Counted from the stretch's first letter, positions 1 to 6,280 are shown. The stretch: DNA of 7,729 nucleotides from Alphaproteobacteria bacterium (GCA_020441605.1 JAGRLX010000288.1:1-7729), one strand, 5' to 3'. Numbers and translations are program-made. The notes: generated from the letters alone by a model not told the origin.

Positions 1-1136
1 AGGTCGGCCGAGCCGCCGACCGTCTCTGGGACCGCCGCGTTGATCACGTCGAGGGTGTTCTGGGACGCATTGCGGGTGGCGATTGCCGGTGGAGACTTGG
101 CGAGATCCTGACGGTATTCGGCCATGGCGGCGGCAAAGTCTGCCGGCAGGTTGCCGGCGGCGCGGCGCTCGAACTCGGCGCGGTCGGCGGACGCAGCAAG
201 CCGGGCCGTCCATTCGCTCCGGGCTGCGGCGCCCCGCGATCCGGCCTTGCGCCAGGCTTCCAGCAGATCGTTCGGCACCACGAAGGGTTCATAGTCCCAG
301 GACAGCGCCTTGCGGGTTGCTGCCACTTCCTCGGCACCGAGCGCAGCGCCGTGGGTGGCCGACGTGCCCTGCTTGTTGGGCGCGCCGAAGCCGATGATGG
401 TCTTGCAGGCAATGAGAACCGGCTTGTCGGAAGTCTGGGCGGCGGCAAGGGCCGCGGCGATTTCGCCGGCGTTGTGGCCATCCACGCTCGACACGTTCCA
501 GTTGGCGGACCGGAATCGCGCCAGTTGGTCGGTCGAATCGGAGATTGATATCTTGCCGTCGATCGAAATGCCGTTGTCGTCCCACAGCACGATGAGATTT
601 TTGAGCTTCAGGTGTCCGGCCAGGGTGATGGCCTCCTGGCTGATGCCTTCCATGAGACATCCGTCGCCGGCCAGCACATAGGTCTTGTGATTCACCAGTG
701 CGTCGCCGAATCGGGCATTGAGGTGGCGCTCGGCCATGGCGAAGCCCACGGCATTGGCAATCCCCTGGCCCAGCGGCCCGGTGGTGGTCTCGATGCCCGT
801 GGCGTGACCGTATTCCGGGTGGCCCGCGGTCTTGGCGCCCATCTGCCGGAAGTTCCGGATCTCGTCGATGGTCATGTCCTTGTAGCCGAGCAGATAAAGA
901 AGCGAGTACAAGAGGATCGAGCCATGTCCGGCGGACAGGATGAAGCGATCGCGATCCGGCCAGTAGGGGTCGGCGGCGTCAAACTTCAGGAACTGGGTGA
1001 ACAGGACGGTGGCCACGTCGGCAGTTCCCATGGGCATGCCCGGATGGCCCGAGTTTGCTTTCTGCACGGCATCCATGCTCAGGAAACGTATGGCGTTGGC
1101 CATGGCACGGGTCTGGTCGGCGGGCATCTGCGACAT
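1..1136 (-). CDS. tkt: Transketolase, N-terminal part (cut by window edge)
   Basis: Transketolase moves two-carbon ketol units between sugar phosphates in the non-oxidative pentose phosphate pathway (cytosol, thiamine diphosphate and a divalent metal). The open frame gives 378 residues of a protein normally about 660 long, so all of the N-terminal pyrophosphate-binding domain and the first residues of the pyrimidine-binding domain are present. Visible landmarks: SGHPG with His31, SAGHGS with His71, TTTGPLGQG near 117-125, the metal/diphosphate motif GDGCLMEG at 157-164, DDNGISIDG about 30 residues later, and GGSAD at 374-378, where the second domain begins. The start at 1136 gives the usual short leader before the [15 protein letters not shown] region; GAGGA lies 11 bases upstream. 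No stop or frameshift is seen. The gene is divergent from the zapA unit. Family assignment is secure; the C-terminal half is not visible. Confidence 0.97.
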   Translation of the reverse strand, partial: MSQMPADQTRAMANAIRFLSMDAVQKANSGHPGMPMGTADVATVLFTQFLKFDAADPYWPDRDRFILSAGHGSILLYSLLYLLGYKDMTIDEIRNFRQMGAKTAGHPEYGHATGIETTTGPLGQGIANAVGFAMAERHLNARFGDALVNHKTYVLAGDGCLMEGISQEAITLAGHLKLKNLIVLWDDNGISIDGKISISDSTDQLARFRSANWNVSSVDGHNAGEIAAALAAAQTSDKPVLIACKTIIGFGAPNKQGTSATHGAALGAEEVAATRKALSWDYEPFVVPNDLLEAWRKAGSRGAAARSEWTARLAASADRAEFERRAAGNLPADFAAAMAEYRQDLAKSPPAIATRNASQNTLDVINAAVPETVGGSAD

Positions 1137-1176
1137 TGTCAAGGGCGTCCTCGGGCGTGTGTGGAAATTGCTGTTC

Positions 1177-1204
1177 CTGATAACACCAGAGCCCCGAGAG
1201 TCAA
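1177..1204 (-). promoter_or_regulatory. Candidate sigma-70-type promoter of tkt
   Basis: On the minus strand, TTGACT (1204-1199) and TATCAG (1182-1177) are separated by 16 bases, a good housekeeping-type pair. Transcription would start near 1170, leaving an untranslated leader of about 35 bases before the tkt ATG. A GANTC site (1198-1202) overlaps the -35 element. This is prediction from sequence only. Confidence 0.5.
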
Positions 1205-1237
1205 TTGTGGATCGTGGAGGACGACCGTGTTGCGTCG

Positions 1238-1266
1238 TTGCCAAGGGAACAGGTTCGCCGTATGAT
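1238..1266 (+). promoter_or_regulatory. Candidate promoter of the coiled-coil gene / zapA unit
   Basis: TTGCCA (1238-1243) and TATGAT (1261-1266) are spaced by 17 bases, close to the sigma-70 consensus. The expected start is near 1273, about 42 bases before the ATG at 1315. A GATTC site (1264-1268) overlaps the -10 element and two more (1278-1282, 1288-1292) lie in the leader, which suggests control by CcrM methylation and GcrA (inference). Confidence 0.55.
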
Positions 1267-1314
1267 TCGCACGCGAAGATTCTTGGGGATTCTCCAGTCT
1301 TCACAGGGGCTTTC

Positions 1315-1599
1315 ATGGCGGATACTCAGAGATTGGATGAGGCATTTGCGCGCTTCGACCAGGCGTTGCGGCAATTCGAAGCCGCCCTGGGGCGCAAGCA
1401 GGACGTTGAAAAGCGTGCGGAATCGCTGGAAGGCGAAGCCGAGGCCCTGCGCCGCGACCGCACACGGCTTGCCCACGAACTCGATCTGGTGCGGTCGAAG
1501 GCCGGTGAACTGGCCGATACCAGCAAACAGGCGGCCGGCAAGATCGATGCCGCCATGTCGCGCATCCGCGCCGTGCTGCATTCAAACAGCGGGGACTGA
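1315..1599 (+). CDS. Small coiled-coil protein (DUF4164 type), likely ZauP-like partner of ZapA
   Basis: The product is 94 residues with no signal peptide or membrane segment. It is almost wholly helical and charged, with heptad-like spacing of Leu/Phe/Ala from about residue 5 to 88 and no proline, so a long coiled coil is expected. It looks like the DUF4164 family that sits directly before zapA in many Hyphomicrobiales (from memory). In Caulobacter the coiled-coil protein ZauP is encoded with ZapA and the two focus the Z-ring; position and architecture suggest the same role here, but this is inference, since coiled coils resemble one another without shared descent. The ATG at 1315 has AGGGG a few bases upstream. 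The stop is 3 bases before the zapA ATG, and the last codons (GGGGA) serve as the zapA ribosome-binding site, so translation is probably coupled. Confidence 0.82.
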   Translation: MADTQRLDEAFARFDQALRQFEAALGRKQDVEKRAESLEGEAEALRRDRTRLAHELDLVRSKAGELADTSKQAAGKIDAAMSRIRAVLHSNSGD

Positions 1600-1602
1600 T
1601 CC

Positions 1603-1959
1603 ATGGCCCATGTGATCGTCCAGGTGAACGGCCGGCCTTATACGATGCAGTGTCCGGACGGCGAGGAAGACCACCTTCGTGAACTGGCCCATCTGCTCGA
1701 CTCGGAAGTTCAGAGGGTGCGCCAGAGCGTTGGCAGCGTCGGCGACATCCGGTTGCTGGTCATGTCCGGCCTGATGGTGGCCGATCGGCTCTCGGAAGCG
1801 ACGGCCAAGATCGAGGCGCTGGAGGAGCAGATCACCGGATTGCGCGAAGCCCGCAATGCCGCGCAGGCCGAAACGCGCGAAATCGAGGAGCGCTTCTCCG
1901 TGCGCCTGGATGCGGCCGCCAAGCGGCTGGAAGTTCTGGCCCGGGAACTGGCGAAGTAG
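1603..1959 (+). CDS. zapA: Cell division protein ZapA
   Basis: ZapA binds FtsZ filaments at midcell and bundles or aligns them during Z-ring assembly (cytoplasm). The product is 118 residues, near the usual 100-130. The N-terminal globular head is recognisable from HVIVQVNGRPYTMQCPDGEE with the following HLRELAHLLDSEVQRV helix; next comes the family's typical stretch DIRLLVMSGLMVADRL (about 48-63), then a C-terminal coiled coil from about 65 to 118 that normally makes dimers and tetramers. The ATG is 7 bases after GGGGA, which lies inside the end of the upstream coiled-coil gene, pointing to one transcript and coupled translation. The 6S RNA gene follows about 40 bases after the stop. Assignment is firm. 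Confidence 0.95.
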   Translation: MAHVIVQVNGRPYTMQCPDGEEDHLRELAHLLDSEVQRVRQSVGSVGDIRLLVMSGLMVADRLSEATAKIEALEEQITGLREARNAAQAETREIEERFSVRLDAAAKRLEVLARELAK

Positions 1960-1964
1960 GAGTG

Positions 1965-1994
1965 CTGGATTTTTTGCTGGCGGCGGCCTACATA
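1965..1994 (+). promoter_or_regulatory. Candidate promoter of the 6S RNA gene
   Basis: CTGGAT (1965-1970) and TACATA (1989-1994) are 18 bases apart, beginning 5 bases after the zapA stop. A start near 2001-2002 agrees with the 5' end deduced independently from the closing stem of the RNA. The -35 match is weak, so the exact elements are uncertain. Confidence 0.4.
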
Positions 1995-2001
1995 GTGCGT
2001 C

Positions 2002-2152
2002 GGCGGGCTGCCCGGTGCGTGCGGAGACTTTATTCCCTGGGGCCTATGCGATTCTGAACGGGAGCTGTCCCTGGGCTTGGCCGTGGCCTCGTCTAAACGG
2101 CGCCCACCTACATCTGTAGGGACCCGGGATTGCACTTCTCACACGGCCCACG
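2002..2152 (+). ncRNA. ssrS: 6S RNA (SsrS), alphaproteobacterial type
   Basis: 6S RNA mimics an open promoter, binds RNA polymerase carrying the housekeeping sigma factor and lowers transcription of many genes in stationary phase. Recognition rests on the block CTTTATTCCCTGGGGCC (about 2028-2044), the block CTAAACGGCGCCCACCTAC (about 2093-2111), and a perfect hairpin of CCTACA (2107-2112) with TGTAGG (2115-2120) before a CCCGGGATT-like segment, all as I recall them from alphaproteobacterial 6S RNAs. GGGCTG (2005-2010) can pair with CGGCCC (2144-2149) as the closing stem, giving about 150 nt. The location between zapA and the 5-formyltetrahydrofolate cyclo-ligase gene is the conserved one. Ends are estimates to within about 5 bases; the cyclo-ligase mRNA may be made by read-through and processing. 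Confidence 0.9.
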
Positions 2153-2190
2153 GTGGCTCGCCGCTCCTTCCACGAGTTGGTGAACGGGCA

Positions 2191-2766
2191 ATGGTACTGG
2201 CAGACGAAAAAAAGGTGGCGCGGCGTGAGGCTGGTGCGCGGCGCGCGGCGGCACATGAGGTGCTCAAGGACGTAGCCGGCCTGGCACTGGCCGGCCGCGG
2301 GCTGCCCAACGGATTGGAACACCGACCCGGTGTGGTGTCGGGGTTCATTCCCTACCAGAGCGAAATCACCACCATGCCCCTGCTCAACCGGCTGCGGCGC
2401 GGTGGTTGGACGACCGCGCTTCCGGTGGTGATCGCCCAGGGGCAGCCGCTGGTGTTCCGGGCCTGGTTGCCCGGCGAACCATTGGTGCCGGGCGTCTGGG
2501 ACATCCCGATTCCGCCTGAGACCGCGCCCGAAGTGTTGCCGGATGTCCTGCTTGTACCGATGCTCGCTTTCGACCGTGGTGGGTTCCGTCTTGGCTATGG
2601 CGGCGGTTTCTATGATCGCACCCTTGCCAGGTTGCGCCAAGTCAAGCCGGTGGTAGCGATCGGCGTCGCCTATCATGGGCAAATGGTCGAGCACGTGCCG
2701 GCGGGCGAACACGACGCTGCTCTCGACTATGTCATGACCGAAGAAGAGACCTTCAAATGCGGCTGA
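2191..2766 (+). CDS. 5-formyltetrahydrofolate cyclo-ligase
   Basis: This cytosolic enzyme (EC 6.3.3.2, 5,10-methenyltetrahydrofolate synthetase, YgfA/FAU1 family) uses ATP to turn 5-formyltetrahydrofolate into 5,10-methenyltetrahydrofolate, returning stored folate to one-carbon metabolism. The product is 191 residues, usual for the family. It shows the basic N-terminal helix (RREAGARRAA), FIPYQSEITTMPLL, DVLLVPMLAFD, the glycine-rich nucleotide motif RLGYGGGFYDR (133-143) and the C-terminal HDAALDYVMTE. The ATG at 2191 is the first in frame downstream of the 6S RNA; an in-frame ATG at 2077 would lie inside the RNA and add 38 unrelated residues. No clear Shine-Dalgarno precedes 2191, so translation may be weak or the mRNA processed. 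It overlaps the next gene by 10 bases, a coupled pair. The neighbouring 6S RNA repeats the ssrS-ygfA arrangement. Confidence 0.93.
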   Translation: MVLADEKKVARREAGARRAAAHEVLKDVAGLALAGRGLPNGLEHRPGVVSGFIPYQSEITTMPLLNRLRRGGWTTALPVVIAQGQPLVFRAWLPGEPLVPGVWDIPIPPETAPEVLPDVLLVPMLAFDRGGFRLGYGGGFYDRTLARLRQVKPVVAIGVAYHGQMVEHVPAGEHDAALDYVMTEEETFKCG

Positions 2767-3578
2767 TCTTCCTGGGCGACGTCGTGGGACGGGCCGGCCG
2801 GGAGGCGGTGGCCACCGAACTGCCGTTGCTGAGGCAGCGCTACAGGCCCGATCTGGTGGTGTTGAATGGCGAGAACGCCGCTCATGGGTTCGGCATCACC
2901 GAAGACATTTTCCTGGGGTTTCTCGCGGCAGGCGCCGATATCGTGACCCTCGGCAACCATGCTTTCGACCAGCGCGAGGCCCTGGTGTTCATCGAGCGCC
3001 ACGCCAACCTGCTGCGGCCGGTCAATTGGCCCGAAGGCTGCCCCGGGCGTGGCACGGCCCTGGTCGAGACGCCCTCTGGCCGGCGCGTGCTGGTGATGAA
3101 CGCCATGGGCCGGACGATGATGGAACCGTTGCTCAACGATCCGTTTCCCGCCGTGGCGCATGAACTCGACGCCTGCCCGATGGGCATTGCCTGCGACGCG
3201 GTTCTGATCGATTTCCATGGCGAAGCCACGTCGGAAAAAATGGCCATGGGACATTTCTGCGATGGCCGGGCCAGCCTTGTCGCAGGAACTCACACCCATG
3301 TTCCGACCGCCGATCACCAAATCTTGGCGGACGGCACCGGCTACATCACCGATGTCGGCATGTGCGGCGACTACAACTCAGTCATCGGCATGGAAAAGAC
3401 AGAGCCCCTCAACCGCTTCCTACGCAAGCTGCCGGTAGAACGGATGAAGCCGGCCGAAGGTCCCGCGACAGTTGCCGGCGTGGCGGTGGAGACTGACGAT
3501 GCCTCCGGCCTGGCCGTGGCGATCGCGCCGATCCGTGCCGGGGGGCGGCTTTCAGCTGCCGAAGTGCCATTCTGGTGA
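2757..3578 (+). CDS. TIGR00282/YmdB-type metallophosphoesterase
   Basis: The product is a 273-residue cytosolic protein, the family's normal length, resembling Bacillus subtilis YmdB, a two-metal phosphoesterase reported to act on 2',3'-cyclic nucleotides and to affect biofilm and RNA levels. The metal-binding residues expected for the family are all visible: Asp8 (FLGD), Glu39 and Asn40 (NGENAAHGFG), Asn67 and His68 (LGNHAFDQ), His154 (IDFHGE), His179 and His181 (GTHTHVPTAD). The DVGMCGDYNSVIG stretch (199-211) is also typical. The start at 2757 lies 10 bases inside the preceding cyclo-ligase gene, so the two are translationally coupled; the pairing of these genes is common in alphaproteobacteria. 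The physiological substrate in this lineage is not known to me. Active-site residues are complete, so the enzyme should be functional. Confidence 0.92.
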   Translation: MRLIFLGDVVGRAGREAVATELPLLRQRYRPDLVVLNGENAAHGFGITEDIFLGFLAAGADIVTLGNHAFDQREALVFIERHANLLRPVNWPEGCPGRGTALVETPSGRRVLVMNAMGRTMMEPLLNDPFPAVAHELDACPMGIACDAVLIDFHGEATSEKMAMGHFCDGRASLVAGTHTHVPTADHQILADGTGYITDVGMCGDYNSVIGMEKTEPLNRFLRKLPVERMKPAEGPATVAGVAVETDDASGLAVAIAPIRAGGRLSAAEVPFW

Positions 3579-3658
3579 CATGAATGGCGCCCGGTGAGCA
3601 TGACGATTTGTCCCGTCAACCAGTAAAAAAACTCAGGTGACGGCACGCGAAAGCGCCG

Positions 3659-3682
3659 TTAGTATCAGTCCACGCTTATAAG
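3659..3682 (+). promoter_or_regulatory. Weak candidate promoter of the ABC importer operon
   Basis: An AT-rich patch in an otherwise GC-rich spacer contains TATAAG (3677-3682) and, just after it, AGAATA, both usable as -10 elements. The best -35 is TTAGTA (3659-3664), which is poor; spacing is 12 to TATAAG and 17 to AGAATA. The operon needs a promoter in this spacer and this is the best spot seen, but the match is weak. Confidence 0.3.
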
Positions 3683-3688
3683 AATACA

Positions 3689-3722
3689 ACCGGAAGGGGT
3701 TGCGCACAGGGTTGCGTCCGGT
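3689..3722 (+). promoter_or_regulatory. Inverted repeat with internal direct repeats, possible operator
   Basis: ACCGGA (3689-3694) and TCCGGT (3717-3722) are perfect inverted arms. Inside them the octamer GGGTTGCG occurs twice, at 3697-3704 and 3709-3716, a 12-base repeat. The element lies just downstream of the AT-rich candidate promoter, where a repressor would block transcription. It could instead form a hairpin at the 5' end of the mRNA. No regulator gene is nearby and the binding protein is unknown. Confidence 0.35.
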
Positions 3723-3750
3723 CCTTTCAAGGTTAGTCCGAGCGTTGAAT

Positions 3751-3853
3751 GGGGAGGAATATCAAATCGGCGCTGGGGCTCCTTGGGGCACGGGCGCCTT
3801 TTGTCCATGTCCTCCCGTGGATATTTTTCGCCGGCTTTCCGGCTATCAGGAGG
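3751..3853 (+). promoter_or_regulatory. Structured 5' leader of the binding-protein gene (candidate cis-regulatory RNA)
   Basis: Three complementary elements occur in order: GGGAGG (3752-3757), CCTCCC (3811-3816) and the ribosome-binding site AGGAGG (3848-3853). CCTCCC can pair with either purine block, not both. When it pairs with the ribosome-binding site, GATA/TATC (3820-3823 with 3844-3847) and GCCGG/CCGGC (3830-3834 with 3839-3843, loop CTTT) can stack inside the same helix. Between the first two elements, GGCGC (3769-3773) and GCGCC (3794-3798) flank a loop and are followed by TTTT (3799-3802), weakly terminator-like. No known riboswitch class was recognised. Regulation is inferred from pairing only. 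Confidence 0.35.
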
Positions 3854-3863
3854 AAACGACTAC

Positions 3864-4916
3864 ATGAAGAAATTCGCTACTTTGTTTGGCGCGGCCCTGC
3901 TTGCGGGCACAGCACTCGTGGCGGCCCCGGCCGCCTATGCGGGAGACGAATTGACCATCGTCTCGTGGGGTGGTTCGTATTCGATGAGCCAGCGCGAGGC
4001 CTTCTACAAGCCTTTCGATGCCGCCGGCAACAAGGTCACGGAGTCCGAGTACAATGGCGAGATCGCCAAGATCCGGGCCATGGTAGAAGCCAATGCGGTG
4101 ACCTGGGATGTGGTCGACGTCGATACACAGACGGCGCTCGCAGGCTGTGCCGAGGGCACCTTCGAGACCATCGACTGGGGCAAGCTCGGTCTCGACCGTT
4201 CGAAGTTCATCGGCGGCGACGTGACCGATTGCGCCGTGCCGAATATTCTCTACTCCACCGTCGTCGCCTATGACACGTCCAAGACGGAAGCACCGAAGGA
4301 CCTGTTCGAAGCTCTGTTCGACACGGCCAAGTATCCAGGCAAGCGCGGCCTGCAGAAGAGCCCCTTTGTGAATCTCGAATGGGCCCTGATGGCCGATGGC
4401 GTGGAGCCCGACAAGGTTTACGAAGTCCTGGGCACCGAGGAAGGTGTTGCGCGGGCTTTCGCCAAGCTCGATACCATCAAGAAGGACGTGATCTGGTGGG
4501 AGTCCGGCGCACAGGGACCGCAGCTCCTCGCCGATGGCCAGGTGGTCTTCACCTCGTCATGGAACGGCCGGTTCCACACCGCCATCAAGGATGACGGCAA
4601 GCCGTTCAAGATCATCTGGGACCGTCAGGCTCCGGACTGGGACTGGTGGGCGATCCCGAAGGGCACGCCAAAGCTCGACGGCGCCTATCGCTTTATTGCC
4701 TTCGCCTCCGATGCGCAGCGCATGGCTGACCAGACCAAGTACATCGCCTATGGCCCGGCAAATACCGATTCGGCCCCGATGGTCGACCCGGCCATTCTGC
4801 CCGACCTGCCGTCGGCACCGGACAACCTGAAGACAGTCTTCTATCCGGATCCTCAGTTCTGGGGTGACAAGATGGACGAGTTGCGCGAGCGCTTCAACGC
4901 CTGGCTCGCCCAGTAA
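3864..4916 (+). CDS. Periplasmic substrate-binding protein of a polyamine-type ABC importer
   Basis: The product is 350 residues and belongs to the extracellular solute-binding protein group of PotD/PotF (spermidine/putrescine). A classic signal peptide is present: MKK, a hydrophobic stretch at 5-21, and AYA before Gly27, so the mature protein begins near residue 27 in the periplasm. Family features include ELTIVSWGGSYS at the mature N terminus, EYNGEIAKI, WDVVDVD (81-87), Cys95 and Cys123, which probably form a disulfide, the WWESGAQGPQLLADGQV stretch (211-227) and AYGPANTDSAP (295-305). The acidic and aromatic residues fit a cationic amine ligand, but the ligand cannot be fixed from sequence. 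The ATG at 3864 has AGGAGG 10 bases upstream and is followed directly by the signal peptide; an in-frame upstream extension to 3783 would precede the signal peptide and is rejected. The two permease genes follow, after a stem-loop. Confidence 0.93.
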   Translation: MKKFATLFGAALLAGTALVAAPAAYAGDELTIVSWGGSYSMSQREAFYKPFDAAGNKVTESEYNGEIAKIRAMVEANAVTWDVVDVDTQTALAGCAEGTFETIDWGKLGLDRSKFIGGDVTDCAVPNILYSTVVAYDTSKTEAPKDLFEALFDTAKYPGKRGLQKSPFVNLEWALMADGVEPDKVYEVLGTEEGVARAFAKLDTIKKDVIWWESGAQGPQLLADGQVVFTSSWNGRFHTAIKDDGKPFKIIWDRQAPDWDWWAIPKGTPKLDGAYRFIAFASDAQRMADQTKYIAYGPANTDSAPMVDPAILPDLPSAPDNLKTVFYPDPQFWGDKMDELRERFNAWLAQ

Positions 4917-4929
4917 GTACGTGATTGGC

Positions 4930-4954
4930 GGGGAGGGGCTATGGGCTCCTCCCC
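4930..4954 (+). other. Strong intercistronic stem-loop after the binding-protein gene
   Basis: GGGGAGGGGC (4930-4939) pairs with GCTCCTCCCC (4945-4954) over 10 base pairs, one of them G-U, around a 5-base loop. It begins 13 bases after the binding-protein stop. There is no U-run after it, so it is not a standard terminator. Such stem-loops between binding-protein and permease genes commonly protect the upstream mRNA from 3' decay and reduce downstream expression (known for malE-malF); that role is inferred here. Confidence 0.7.
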
Positions 4955-4985
4955 AATCCTGGTATCGCATCGGGGACACAAGCTC

Positions 4986-6275
4986 ATGGCGATGGCCGAC
5001 TCGCTTCCCAATGACGGCGTGATGCGCGCCGCAGATGGTACGCCACTCAAGCTGGCGCTCGCCCGGGCTCTGCGCCGCGAAAAGCTCAAGGCCGTGGGAC
5101 TGGTGCTCCCGCTTTTCGCCTTTATCGTGCTGTCCTTCGTGGTGCCGATCCTGGTGATGCTCTACAATGCCGTCTACGATCCGGACGTGTCAGACAATCT
5201 GCCGGGTACCGTGGCTGCGCTCCGGCAATGGGATGGCAAGGATCTGCCATCCGAAGAGGTTTTTGCGGCCTTCGTGACCGACATGAAGGAGGCTCAGAAA
5301 AACAAGATGGTGGCGCTGGTGGGCAAGCGCCTCAACTACGAGAGTTCTGGCATCCGCTCCAAGGTGATCGCCACCGGCCGCAAGGTCGGTGCGCTCAAGG
5401 AAGGTCCCTACAAGGATGCGGTGATCGCCATCGACAAGGTCTGGGGTGAGCCGGACACCTGGGCCACGGTGAAGCGTTCGTCGTCGCAGTATACCCCATT
5501 CTATGTGCTGGCCATGCTCGACATGCGCCAAGGCGCCGACGGATCCATCGAAGCGGTGCCGAAGGACCGAGCCGTTTACATCGACATTCTCAAGCGCACG
5601 CTGGGGATCTCGCTGTTGGTGACGTTGATGACGCTGCTTCTCGGTTATCCCGTCGCCTACATGCTGGCGACGACGCCGCAGAAGACGGCCAGTATTCTGA
5701 TGATCTTCGTGTTGCTGCCATTCTGGACGTCGCTTCTGGTGCGCACCACGGCCTGGATGATCCTCATGCAGGATGGCGGCGTGTTCGCGCAGTTCATCAA
5801 CATCACCGGGATTACCTGGCTGCTCAATGTGCTGGGGCTCGCCGAAGGCACCCCGCAGCTCTTCAAGACGCGGTTCGCTACGGTTGTGGCCATGACCCAC
5901 ATCCAGCTCCCGTTCACGCTGCTGCCGATCTATTCGGTGATGAAGACCATTTCGCCATCCTACATGCGCGCGGCGAAATCGCTTGGCGGCACGCCTTTCT
6001 ATTCCTTCGTGCGGGTCTACATGCCGCAGACGCTGCCTGGCGTGGCGGCGGGCTGCCTGCTCACCTTCATCCTGTGCCTTGGCTACTACATCACGCCGGC
6101 GCTGGTGGGCGGACCCACCGACCAGATGATTTCGGGCTTCATTGCCAGCGCGATCAATACGGAAAACAATTGGGGCAAGGCCTCGGCGCTGGGTGTGATC
6201 CTCCTGGTCGCCACGCTGATACTCTATTACGTCTACAACAAGCTGATCGGCATTGACCGGATGAAACTGGGCTGA
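4986..6275 (+). CDS. ABC importer permease 1 (PotB-like) with large TM1-TM2 insertion
   Basis: This is one of two inner-membrane subunits forming the translocation channel. The product is 429 residues, against about 285 for E. coli PotB. Membrane segments are seen near 36-62, 202-228, 236-260, 298-318, 350-375 and 401-418. The ATPase-contacting EAA loop is at 329-352 (AAKSLGGTPFY to MPQTLPG). The excess length is a mostly charged segment at about 64-198 between TM1 and TM2, expected on the periplasmic side; similar long-loop permeases occur in alphaproteobacterial polyamine-type importers as I recall. The ATG at 4986 has GGGGA 9 bases upstream; an ATG at 4941 sits in the loop of the stem-loop at 4930-4954, which would bury its ribosome-binding site. 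ATG at 4992 is an alternative. Permease 2 starts 5 bases after the stop. Confidence 0.93.
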   Translation: MAMADSLPNDGVMRAADGTPLKLALARALRREKLKAVGLVLPLFAFIVLSFVVPILVMLYNAVYDPDVSDNLPGTVAALRQWDGKDLPSEEVFAAFVTDMKEAQKNKMVALVGKRLNYESSGIRSKVIATGRKVGALKEGPYKDAVIAIDKVWGEPDTWATVKRSSSQYTPFYVLAMLDMRQGADGSIEAVPKDRAVYIDILKRTLGISLLVTLMTLLLGYPVAYMLATTPQKTASILMIFVLLPFWTSLLVRTTAWMILMQDGGVFAQFINITGITWLLNVLGLAEGTPQLFKTRFATVVAMTHIQLPFTLLPIYSVMKTISPSYMRAAKSLGGTPFYSFVRVYMPQTLPGVAAGCLLTFILCLGYYITPALVGGPTDQMISGFIASAINTENNWGKASALGVILLVATLILYYVYNKLIGIDRMKLG

Positions 6276-6280
6276 ACGAG

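Noticed and set aside
612..1265. Plus-strand reading frame of 217 codons opposite transketolase
   Set aside because: Transketolase on the other strand carries all expected motifs; the plus-strand frame has a Gly/Val/His-rich product typical of antisense shadows.
2077..2190. Upstream in-frame ATG extending the cyclo-ligase by 38 residues
   Set aside because: The extension is encoded within the 6S RNA and its spacer and has no family similarity.
2044..2712. Long minus-strand reading frame of 222 codons opposite the cyclo-ligase gene
   Set aside because: It is the mirror of a well-supported gene and of the 6S RNA, has a low-complexity His/Arg/Pro-rich product with no family resemblance, and no ribosome-binding site.
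3601..3659. Possible terminators after the phosphoesterase gene: TGACG/CGTCA (3601-3618) and the GAAA-loop hairpin (3640-3659), with an A-run at 3625-3631
   Set aside because: Stems are short or bulged and no T-run follows on the plus strand; the A-run would serve only a minus-strand transcript, for which no gene is present.
3783..3863. Upstream in-frame extension of the binding protein by 27 residues
   Set aside because: It would bury the signal peptide, while the ATG at 3864 has a strong ribosome-binding site and starts the signal peptide directly.
4941..4985. ATG at 4941 as the start of permease 1
   Set aside because: It lies in the loop of a strong stem-loop that includes its ribosome-binding site, and adds 15 residues without family support; 4986 has its own GGGGA.
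5190..5900. Minus-strand reading frame of 236 codons opposite permease 1
   Set aside because: The product is His/Arg-rich and unlike any protein family; it arises from third-position GC bias of the permease gene.
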